64,000 nt of DNA from Brugia malayi (lineage: Eukaryota; Nematoda; Chromadorea; Rhabditida; Onchocercidae): assembly GCF_000002995.4 (NCBI RefSeq), contig NW_025062475.1:4006528-4070527 (forward strand). The letters are read 5' to 3'. Shown here piece by piece: positions 54,017 through 64,000 of this stretch. Below the pieces are notes generated by a model. That model was not told the DNA's origin, made no database searches, and saw only the letters and a list, made by a program, of their open reading frames with translations. Made by a program: the position numbers and the translations under genes. How positions within the stretch are numbered: the stretch's first letter is position 1; each line of letters begins with the position of its first letter.

Positions 54017-54988
54017 TTTTTGTCGCATTCTTTTACACATTATTTTTATTTATTTATTTTTTTTATTTTTTTTTTTTTTTGATTTTACAGTCAAAAAATT
54101 GTTTGAAATTGGGAAATGTTTGCCGTTCCACTTGTCTATACTTTTCCATTTGATGACATTTTCTCGTTCTTCAATTCTTTCAACTTTTATTTTACAGTAG
54201 CAAAAATAGTTTCTACTATTTACGCTTTTCTTTTTCACTTCTAATATTACATAATTTTCAAATGGTTGCAAAGAAAATTCTAAAAATTCATCGTTTCAAA
54301 ATAATAATTTCTAATTAACACTAATTGTAATTCATAAAATAGAATTTACAAATGATTTAACAATTGAAACAATTATATGCATGACAATTTGCTTCAGAAT
54401 CTTATCAAAATGAAAATGGAAAAAAAAGAAATCAAAATATTAATTTTTATAAAAAAAAAAAGATATTTTTAGCAATGATATGAAAAGAAAACAATAAAAT
54501 AAACAATTTAGAATTAATTAAATTTACATAAATTATGGAAAAAATGGCATTTATGTAAATTTATCAAAATGGTTTTTTTGTTTTTTCAAAATATATGATT
54601 AAATATTCTTTTAAATAATCAATGAAAATACTATTTATGCTTTACTTTATCGATTAACTGAATAAAACATGATCATTTTTCTCTTAAATTCCTAAATATA
54701 TTGGATGGTTTTTTCTTTTATTTTATATGATATCAGAATTTTTAATGTGATCTAAATTAAATACTTAATCTCAATTACTTTTATCTTTCTCATTTTATAA
54801 TAACTACTGATTAATTCAATTAATAAAATTCCTGACTTCCTCATTTTTTAACAGTTTTCTAAAGCTTATATATAGCTAACATCAACATTGTTCCTTTGTG
54901 ATATTTTAAAATTTTTCGATTCATTTCGTTTTATCTAATTTTTTTTTTTGCAAATTTACTGAAGAAAGAAAAAAGATTTAATATATTT

Positions 54989-55168
54989 AGTGGAGAAATT
55001 CATTTACTGTATCATTGGCGGTAATGGTTTTAGCTATATGAACTATACAGACCATTGCGCTCCTAGAAAATGTCGCAGCTATTCGTTCACAATTTTCCTT
55101 ATTTTTTCGTTTTCCTCTTCTTTTGTCCTTTTGAAGTTGAAAAATGACAGAATAACTGGTTCAGTGTA
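54989..55168 (+). other. Possible orphan exon, Cys-containing
   Basis: After a TATTTAG acceptor-like site the plus strand is open to a TAA, reading EKFIYCIIGGNGFSYMNY then TDHCAPRKCRSYSF and a hydrophobic tail. Base composition is richer in GC than its flanks. No partner exon or start codon was found, so it may be a relic or chance. Confidence 0.25.
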
Positions 55169-55604
55169 AAAAAAGAAAAATTAGAGAAAGAAGGAAAGAA
55201 AGAGTGAAAAAAATACAATAAGCAAAAATGTCACAGCAAGTAAACATGTGACAAACATGTCCTCAAATGTATATGACATTACTGTTTAATGTATTTCTAC
55301 CATTCCAACTACTTTAAATGCATTTAAAAATAAAAAAAAAGAAAAGAAAAAATGTGAAGTAGAGATTGATGACAAATTGGAAAGAAAAAAAGAAAAAAGA
55401 AAAAATTGTCCTATTGCTATTATCAGTTTGAGAATTAACAAAATTTTTAGAGAAAAAGAGAAATAAGAAGAAAAGAGTTTTTCCTTTTTTTTTTTTTTTG
55501 AAAATTTAATAAATTATTATTAGCGTACGAACTAAATTCTTTTCATTAATTCTTGTAGAAACTTGCTTTCAAATTTGTTTAGTTCGTTTCATTTTGCGTA
55601 TCAG

Positions 55605-55680
55605 AACGAAAAGAAAGGAAGAAGAGAGAGGGAGAAAGGAAGAGAAAGAAAGGAAGGAAGAGAAAGGGAGGAGGCGGTGA
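55605..55680 (+). repeat. GA-rich tract
   Basis: Purine-only run of GGAA, GAGA and AAAGG units, about 850 bp upstream of the collagen gene. GAGA-like tracts occur in promoters, but no function is shown here. Confidence 0.7.
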
Positions 55681-56515
55681 TGTTATTATAACTGGGCGGA
55701 AATATAAGCGTTTCATTTTCCATCCAAAGTAATGTCATCAAATAATTTAGTTGAAAATGGTAACCATTGGTTGTGTGTGGGATTTTTCATTTATTTCTTA
55801 TTTTTAATTTGCAATTATTTCCTCTTTTTTCTTTTTTTATTAATCAAGAAATTTAAATAAAAGAAAAATATTTAATTAAACACACAACCTTATAATATTC
55901 AAAAAAAAAGAAAGTGAAATTTCAAAAGTTTATTTTAACTTAACAGATATTAAATTTGATAGGAAAAAAGTTAATAATAATCAAAGATGGAAAAAATTTT
56001 TAATGAAACAAAGGATAATATAAAGTGTGTTATAGCTTCTTTGAAATTTTCAATACAATTTGAAATTAAAAATGTCAATTTCAATTAACAAAAAAAAAAA
56101 AAAAAAGAAAGAAAACGTTCTTCGATAATAATTGTTTAACAACAATTTCTTTTTAGATTTCGAAAATTTTCTATTTGATTTAATAGTGAATACAAATTGA
56201 GGTTAAAAATTTTTATTGGAATTTTTTTTTTTGTTGAATATAATTAAATTTACATAAATTGAATTTTCATATCAAAAGTTATTTGTAAATTTCTAAATTT
56301 TCACATTTAATTTAATAATGTATGCATATTAAATTTAAAAATTTTTTATTGGAGTTTTTTTTTTTTTGCGTAATTTAATTTAATACAATAAACTTAAATT
56401 GAATTTTTATATTCGAGGTTATTTATAGATTTGTAAATTTTTTATCATCGCAATGAATACATATTAAAGTTAAACATTTTGTTCTTTTCGGTATACAGGT
56501 TAATTGAAGGAATTC

Positions 56516-56517
56516 AG
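56516..56517 (+). promoter_or_regulatory. Likely trans-splice acceptor of the collagen gene
   Basis: GGAATTCAG ends 8 nt before the ATG at 56526. A second possible acceptor (GTATACAG) lies about 20 nt further upstream. Confidence 0.5.
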
Positions 56518-56525
56518 GTAGCAAA

Positions 56526-58573
56526 ATGAGTGTGAAGGTATTCGTGGGTCTTGCTACAGCATGCAGTGTCTTTGTCATCATCATGTCTCTCGTTGCTGTT
56601 TGCATTATTTACAATGACATCAATACCTTATATGATGATGTTATGGATGAAATGGGCGAATTTAAGGTTAATTATATTTAATAAAAAACAACAATTTTAA
56701 ATTAATAATATTTAATAAATATCAGTTTAAGCTTAAAATATTTAATAAATATCAGTTTAAGATTAAAATATTTAATAAATATCAGTTTAAGATTAAAATA
56801 TTTAATAAATATCAGTTTAAGATTAAAATATTTAATAAATTTTAATTTATGATCAATAATATTTAATAAATATCAATTTAAGACTAATAATATTTTTTAA
56901 AATGTCAACCTTTTCTGTCATCGATCCTTTTCTGAGTCAAATTTTTGAAACATTTATTCAATACTGTTTCATATAGCTCTCTTAGAATTATTTTGGAAGA
57001 TTATCTTTTTTAAATAAAAGATATCAAAAATTGCTCAGCTCATTGTTATTTAAAAGAAAGTAAATTTCAAAAAAAAAAAAAAAGATAAAGATTTTTTTAA
57101 AGAATATTTTAGACATATTTTTGATCAGTTTTTTTTTTTTTAATTTTTGAAATAAAACAATTTTTAAATTAAAAATCTTCAAATTATTGAAATAAATTTG
57201 CCAACTATTATTCTTTTATTTCGTTTTTCTCTCGTTTTTTATTGTTCTATGAAGCAGTGTTGTGCTATAAATTCTTATAAATTACTTAAGATAACAAAAA
57301 AAAATTCAGCTAATTGACAAATAGGATCAAATCGATATTTTAATTGATCAATTAAATTTTGATTTGATTGAATTTAATGAATTTATTTCTTTTTTTAGGT
57401 CTTTTTCTTTTTAGGTCATAGTGTATTTAATTACTTTTCTATTTATTTTTCATTTGCATTGTTGTAATTAATTTAATTTCAAATGTTTGACATTTGCGTT
57501 TTTAGACTGTCGCAGATGACACATGGCAAAGGATATTATTGCTGCATATGCATCCATCCGGTAGCACTGATACAACACCAACCTTTTCAAGCCTTTTTGC
57601 AAGATTCAAACGACAATTTCAATTTCCTGAACGATGTAGTAAGTTTCGAATGGATATTTACAGTTTTGTTTCTTTAAACGGAAAAAAAAAAAACTTCAAA
57701 AATGATTGAAATTTGAATTAGGACCATGCATATTGCAGATTGTGGGCCTAGTGCAGAAGGATGCCCAAGAGGGCCACCAGGACCACGAGGAGAAATAGGT
57801 GAAAAAGGGACAGATGGATATGCAGGTGGAGATGGGCCACCAGGTCCACCGGCTATCGTACCGATAACAACACCTGAACCACGTGAATGCATTAATTGCC
57901 CACCGGGACCACCGGGACGAGAAGGACCACAAGGAGAAATGGGTGAAGCTGGGCCACCTGGAAAATCAGGTATTGATGGAAGGCCAGGAGCAAGAGGTAG
58001 ACCAGGTCAGCAGGGATCACAAGGTCAACCTGGTGAGCCAGGACATGATGGAACACCTGGACGACCAGGACCACCAGGCAGAGATGGTAAGCGCGGAATT
58101 GGGCCACAAGGACCAAAGGGACCAACTGGATCACGAGGACCACCAGGACCACCAGGCCAAGATGGACAAAGAGGTGCTGACGGTGAGCCAGGTGAACAAG
58201 GGCCAGAAGGAAGAAGTGGTAATGATGGCAGACGTGGTGGAGATGGTAGACCGGGACCGGTAAGTTGCTAATTTTGTCAAATTAAAAAAACTGATATTCC
58301 TTGTCTAACTTTTTTTTTTAAAAAAATAACTAATAAAATTAAAATTCCATAAAAAAATTATATATAATTCGGTTTATGCAATTTGCTATATTTTCTTAAA
58401 ATATAAATTTGATTTCATTTCAAAGTTTTTGAAGTAAAAAAAAAGTATATTTATCGATATTTTAGCCTGGAACTCAAGGTCTACCAGGCCCAGATGCTCA
58501 TTATTGTCCATGTCCAGCACGTAGTTCTGTCTTTTTGACAATGGCCAAGAAAGCGAAACATAAGTCAGCCTAA
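56526..58573 (+). CDS. Cuticle collagen with furin site
   Basis: Four exons join in phase: 56526-56666, 57506-57638, 57739-58259 and 58466-58573 (903 nt, 300 residues). Residues 1-47 form the nematode cuticle collagen N-terminal domain with a single membrane-spanning or signal-anchor stretch ([20 protein letters not shown]). A subtilisin-like cleavage site RFKR is at 80-83. Then come a Cys cluster ([10 protein letters not shown]), a short Gly-X-Y block, a non-collagenous break [15 protein letters not shown], a long Gly-X-Y domain with few interruptions, and a C-terminal CPCPAR cap ending KKAKHKSA. The protein is expected to be processed in the secretory pathway, trimerise, be linked through disulphides and tyrosines, and join the cuticle. 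The family is certain; I cannot assign the orthologue. Intron 1 carries a 30-bp repeat, and AATAAA follows at 58848. Confidence 0.95.
56701..56885 (+). repeat. 30-bp tandem repeat in collagen intron 1, about 6 copies
   Basis: AATATTTAATAAATATCAGT plus TTAAGATTAA repeats every 30 bp; the fifth and sixth copies are diverged. Confidence 0.9.
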
Positions 58574-58589
58574 TTCTTCCACTATATGC

Positions 58590-58680
58590 TATTATTATCA
58601 TCACCATCATGAGCTCATCATCATCATCAACATCAACACTTTCAACAAATCATCATCATCATCAATAACATCAAACATCA
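58590..58680 (+). repeat. ATC/TCA-rich simple sequence in the collagen 3' UTR
   Basis: Interrupted CATCAT and TCATCA runs directly after the stop codon. Confidence 0.75.
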
Positions 58681-58847
58681 TAGATCAATTCCACATCACG
58701 CTCAATGTATTATAGCACATTACTGGGTATTTAACCCTTCTTTTTTTTTGTTTATTTTGTTTACATGTAAACAACCACGTCACCGTCACTGAATAGCAGC
58801 ATCAATTATTTCACGTGAAGATACAAAGCATTAGAGCGAACGTCAAG

Positions 58848-58853
58848 AATAAA
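58848..58853 (+). terminator. Candidate polyadenylation signal of the collagen gene
   Basis: AATAAA 275 nt past the TAA. Confidence 0.5.
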
Positions 58854-60934
58854 CGATTTAAAATTGCTCATCAATTCATCGTCTATACATCAACTGAAAT
58901 CATTTTAGTTTAAATCGAAATGAATCAATAATCGATTTCATCTCTGAGTAAATCTCATATACTGATTAATTAATTCTGAAATACAAATTATATCAAATAT
59001 CAAAAAGACAATGATCAAAATAATTTTGTTCATCACAAGAATTTAATTAATATACTTTATACAATTGATTATTATATAAATTATAATTTTCGTTTGATTC
59101 AGACCAAATCTCAAAAAGAAAAAAACGAAGGAATTTAATTATTCATTGATAAAATTCAAATGTAATCCTTGTTGGATTTCCCCTTAAGAGCAAATTCTTA
59201 GAATTTTCGTCATTGATATGAAAAGTTATTACTTAATTATGTTTAAATATTAATATATGTGTGTTGAAGTTTTTAGAATGTATTTTAAAGTAAGCGAAAA
59301 AATCTAATTTATCTTTATGAGAAATTTAGAGGTAAAAAAAATAAGCCAAATAAAGAAGGAAGTGATAATTTTGTTGATTAGATAAATTTGTATAATTGTA
59401 CCAACTTATAATATTGCTGTTCAATTTCAATTTCATTTTGTATTTTCTTAAAATAATTTAGAAAACTTAAATCTCTAAAGATTTCAAAATCTAAAACTCA
59501 AACATTTCGATTAATTCTATTAGATACTAAATAATTTTTTCATAGCATTCCTAATAAATTAACTCATAAAATTTTTTTCCTTTGAGGATTAAGAAAAAAA
59601 AGCGATTTAATTTTTCTAGATGGAAATTTAGAAAAAGTTAAAATAAAATTCTGATTAGAAAAGAAAAGTTTAAATCCAAAATGGAAAGATTTCTAGAATA
59701 AAAGTAATAATAATTTCCTAACATGGTGGGTGATTTTTTTTTTATTAGTGATCAGAAAATTTAATTAATTTAATTGGGATCAAAAGAATTAATCAAAGTA
59801 TTATCACAAAAATATTTGCTAATAAATATAACAAGAAAATATTGAATTTTCTAATAAATAAAACAAAGAATTGGAAAGTTTAAATCACTTTTCTAATAAT
59901 TTTATTAATTTATTGTTCAGATCTGAATAATTCAGCAATTTCTTTAAAATTCATAACTTTTGTTTCAAAAAAAAAAATAAAAGTGACATTTTAAAGGATA
60001 CAATTTCTGAAGAATTCTTCTTGCGGGATTGTATTACTGATCCGGATTGAAACATCCGTTCAAATGTGCTATAAGTAGAAATTCTATTTTTACTCTAACT
60101 GCAATTTCTGGATAACTTTTTTTCTTGTCTAAAATTTTATTAATTCTGATTAAATTAACATTTTTGAACAAATGATAAAGCAAAAAATATTACTAAATTT
60201 TTTTACTGGTAATTAAATTTAATTTAAATATGGCAAAAATAATATTAATTAAGACATTTTATCATATCAAATTTTAATTTTAATTTCATATAAAATTTTA
60301 ATTTTAATATTGCAACAAACTAGTGAAATATATAAATAACTGCTGTACAGCTATATGGAATGTCATCTAACTAAAATGAAAATTTCAATTACACTAAAAT
60401 TAAAATTTGACTATAAAATTTCACTCATTTTTCTACTAATTATATTCGTTTCGTATAAATGTCATTTATTCAATGCAAAATAATATATTTAAATTTCTAG
60501 CGCTTTTTATTTCTGAAAATGCTAACGCGAAGTTTATTAGCTTGCATACTATCTTAATTTAAAGATTAAGCTTAAAACTTTATAAAATTTTAAAAAGTGT
60601 TAAAAAATACAAAAAAGAATGCTAAATTAAATTTTAGATTAAAAAAAGTAATATAAAAGTAATTTTGTTGTTTTGGATGATACAATATGATTTGATTTTC
60701 CATAAAATAAAAATAATTTAAATAAATTCACTGAAATGCTATGGCTATCTTGAATCTTAATAATAATGCCAAAAATTAATTAATTTTAATTAAAAAAACT
60801 GTTTAATAAGTTTCAGAATTGAGAAACATAAATTTTTTCGACTTTCTCTTTGATTTTTTTTTTTAAAAAAAAACATATTTAATAGATTTAAAATATAATT
60901 TTGAAATGAAATAAGATAAAAATTGAAGGATTCA

Positions 60935-61125
60935 ACAATTGAAACTTATTTTCTAAAATTAAGATCCACCTATCATCACCTCCAACACAAATTGAAAGAT
61001 TTAAAATTGAAACTTATTTTCTAAAATTAAAATCCACCTATCATCACCTCCAACACAAATTGAAAGATTTAAAATTGAAACTTATTTTCTAAAATTAAAA
61101 TCCACCTATCATCACCTCCAACATC
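60935..61125 (+). repeat. 68-bp tandem repeat, about 2.8 copies
   Basis: TCCACCTATCATCACCTCCA is found at about 60965, 61033 and 61101, separated each time by the same GAAACTTATTTTCTAAAATT-containing sequence. Confidence 0.9.
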
Positions 61126-61857
61126 TGAAATGTAAACAGAGGTAAACAAAAAAAAAAAAAGATTTCCAAAAATTAAATGAGTTTAAATCAATTTTATTCA
61201 ATCCGTTTTGAAAATTTTGAGTATAACTTGGTAAGATGATTTTAAAAAGTGACAAATGAATAAATATGAAAATAACAAGACAGTACTGATCAAGAAATTG
61301 TCAACTTTTTTTGATTGTAATTATAGCAAACATTGAGAATACAAAAATTTCACTGTAATATAATCTATTTCTATGCAAAATATCGGAGTATACTTTATTT
61401 AAATTTTATTAATTATGCAAATTAAGCGTAAGGTTCGATAATTTATTAGATGAAAAAATGATCGTTGATTGCTTTACTTAATTTAAATTTCAGTTTTTGG
61501 TTTCAAATTTGATTATTGATAATAATTACATTCCAATATTTTAAAAAGCATTGCTAATTATGCTAACATTAATAGTTATTAGTATGTAATTTATTTCGTT
61601 ATATGACTAATTTTTCAGTTTATGCGTAATAGTTCATTAATTAGTTTTGAGTTAATTTCAATTAAATGAAAATTTTAATTTTTTATTAATGGAAAAGAAA
61701 AAAAGAATTGTAATTAAATGAATGTAAAAGTAAGAATTCAAAGAAAGTATATTTCAATAAGTTGAAATGATTAAAAAGTATTAAAAATGTATCCATGTGT
61801 ATGTGATCATTTTAAAAAGATTGAAATCAGCTTTTCAATATAATTTACTTAAAACTT

Positions 61858-61922
61858 AAGAGAGAGAGGGAGAGGGAGAGGGAAAGAGGTAGAGAAGGAG
61901 AGATAGAGAGAGGAAAGAAGAA
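61858..61922 (+). repeat. GA-rich simple repeat
   Basis: Purine tract of GAGA, GGGAGA and GGTAGA units. Confidence 0.8.
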
Positions 61923-64000
61923 AGTTAAGAGTGAGGATGAGTCGAAATCGAAGATGAAATTATTTCTAATCAAGCTAATATCATTGTCCATTTTGTCATC
62001 TCGTCAATGGTTTCAAATTATTGTCACCAAATGTCGCACTGTCAACAAAATGTCCACCTTACTAATTAACAGTTATACTTCTCTCCTCCTCACATTATCA
62101 TACTAGTTATCTTTTAAATTGCATATGCATAAATTGATTGACATATGATAGTAAGTGATAATTTTTTTTTTCTGTTCTTGAAATAAATTTGAAAAAAAGA
62201 AAAATTAAATTCAAAAAAATTTTTGCAAAAAGAATAGTTTTATTTTAAATCATAGATGGCAAAAAAAAAAGTTTTTGGAAATTTTCATATTAATATTCAA
62301 ATTTGAAATAAATACAAATTTTAATGATTTATTAAACAAACTTTGCATTAAAAATTGCTTAATTTTATTAAAAAAAAAAAAAAAATAAACACAAAAAAAA
62401 TAAAAAACAAAGGGAATTAAAGAAAAAGAATTGAAAAGATTAAATGCGCTAATTTCATTTGTAATTATTAAACTCAATTCTTTATCGAAGCAAAACAAAA
62501 AACAAAAGAAAAATGTAATTCAAAAAAAAAAAAAAATTATTTAGATCAAACTAATCAAACAATTTTGATGCTTCTTTCTAGTCAATTTCATAAGCTAAAA
62601 ATAATTAATTAGTGCGGAAGATTTTAAATTTTATCTAGGAAATACGATTGATTAGAATTCGATCCATAATTAATTGATTAATTAATTTGTTAATTAATTC
62701 ATTTTTTTATTAATTACTCCCAGTTTTGAGATAACTGCAAGAATATCAGTGATTTTTTTCTTCTTTTAATCATTGTTTAGATAAATTTTCATGTGACCTT
62801 TTCCTTTTTTTTCGAGAATTTAGAAAATTTAAATATTATGTGGAATTCAATCGGATTCGATTTAAAAAATCTAAAAAAAAGAAATTTTTTGTTTTTCATT
62901 GTAACATTCAAGAAATTGCATAAATTTCTTTGAATTAATATAATTCTAAATGTTGTTTGCTATCTGATCAGAATGCGGTAAAGATTGATTCTACAAAATG
63001 ATAAGTTCTCGAGAGTGAATGATAATAATTTTATTTATCAGCAAATTTAACTATCATTTTTTTCGGATGACAAAAATTATTCCATTTCTTCAAATTGAAA
63101 AAAAAAAGAAAAGAAAAAAACTATTTAGAATAATTAGATTATCGGAATTATTTAATAAATTTAGCAAATTCTTTCATTTCTTTCATTAAGCAAAACTTGA
63201 ATAATTGAAATTAAAGAACTTAAATTCCATTTCTTATTTCATTTCATTTCATTTTTTATGGGATAATTTACGCCAAATAATAATAATAATACGCCATTTA
63301 GCATTTACTTTTATTTCTTAGCTAAATAAGCAAAAAAAAAAAAATATTTGAATAGAATGAATTTTTCATTATTAAATAAAGCTCACATTTAAATGATAGT
63401 TAAAATTAGCCATAATTTTGCTTTAAAAAAATAAAAAAATAAAAAAGAAACGAAAAATATTTTCAAAGAATTTCTAAATTTAATTCTGTTCAATGCAACA
63501 AAATTTATAATCGTTGAATCGTTTTTTTCTCCTTTTTTCTTTTTTTTTTTTATAAAAGCAAATAATGCGACATTTTATTAGTATAACTAAATGCAGAAGA
63601 ACCCATTTTGGAAATAAAATTAAATGATGGAATGCCTTTCAGATTTGATTATTTTTTATAAAAAACAAAATTGTTTTTAGTTTTTTTGAATTTCATTTCA
63701 TTCTTATTTTATTAAATTATGTTTAAGTTTTTTCAATTATTTAATAGTTTTTTTTTGAAATAAATTGTTTTTTTCTTTAATTTGTATAATGAATGAAACA
63801 TCAAAGAAAGTAATAAGAGATGCTCAAATATTATTTATTTTGTTTTAAAATAGTTAAAAAAATTTGTTCTGTTTTTGTTGTGCAAATAAGCAATTTGATG
63901 TGCAAATAAACAGTATGATATGATGCAATTTGTGTTCAACAAGTAATTTGCTATGCTTTTTAAGTGTATATAAAGGTTAAAGAAAAAATATTTAAACTTT

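Larger units (their letters stand above)
53625..56515. other. Intergenic region between glr-1 and the collagen gene
   Basis: Contains the glr-1 3' UTR, with an AATAAA at 54011-54016. There is an isolated exon-like open stretch at 54989-55168, a GA-rich tract at 55605-55680 next to GC-richer sequence ending in TATAAGCG, and A/T runs. The last part should include the collagen promoter. Confidence 0.5.
58574..64000. other. AT-rich intergenic region at the right edge
   Basis: Begins with the collagen 3' UTR, which has CAT/TCA-rich stretches at 58590-58680 and AATAAA at 58848-58853. It then holds a 68-bp tandem repeat, a GA-rich tract and many A/T runs. No supported exon on either strand. Confidence 0.6.

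Noticed and set aside
57674..58152. Minus-strand and second-frame open stretches in the collagen gene
   Set aside because: Shadows of the Gly-X-Y exon, whose repetitive codons keep other frames open.

Overview
The window is a strongly AT-rich stretch of an animal nuclear genome, almost certainly a nematode. The evidence is short GT-AG introns with TTTCAG-type acceptors, coding starts lying 8-23 nt after an acceptor as expected for spliced-leader trans-splicing, a cuticle collagen with a furin site, a transthyretin-like secreted protein, and a GLR-1 type glutamate receptor ending in TAV. The gene content would fit a clade III (filarial-like) worm, but the species cannot be fixed from the sequence. 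I see no tRNA, rRNA, CRISPR or bacterial operon.

Layout. 752-2850 (-): RNPS1/rnp-5 splicing factor, 5 exons, 296 aa. 2865-10994: gene-poor, full of microsatellites and a 34-bp tandem repeat. 10995-15677 (+): secreted leucine-rich-repeat protein, 8 exons, 379 aa. 16826-18110 (-): transthyretin-like protein, 3 exons, 138 aa, with a 41-bp tandem repeat in intron 1. 19744-28435 (-): a large multi-exon gene that I do not recognise; most exon phases agree, but there is one apparent frameshift and one unresolved junction. 29805-31140 (+): NAA80-type (actin) N-acetyltransferase with a polyproline tract, 4 exons, 229 aa. 31141-37836: intergenic, with a perfect 12-bp palindrome and a TCA microsatellite. 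37837-53624 (+): AMPA/kainate-type glutamate receptor (GLR-1-like), 22 phase-consistent exons, 964 aa. Its intron 6 carries about 1.2 kb of a 10-bp minisatellite, and its intron 13 carries a full-length BEL/Pao LTR retrotransposon (44412-50831) with a 5-bp target duplication and one 1811-codon gag-pol frame. 56526-58573 (+): cuticle collagen, 4 exons, 300 aa. 58574-64000: intergenic, with a 68-bp tandem repeat.

The genes look like independent transcription units of neuronal, cuticular and housekeeping function rather than a pathway. The most unusual structure is in glr-1. Just after exon 16 the splice-donor region has been copied in tandem in 33-nt units. Each unit restores CAG|GTAAAT in the same frame without a stop, so alternative donor choice could add 11, 22 or 33 residues to the ligand-binding domain.

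All exon boundaries were read by eye from splice consensus, phase and protein similarity recalled from memory. No search was run.
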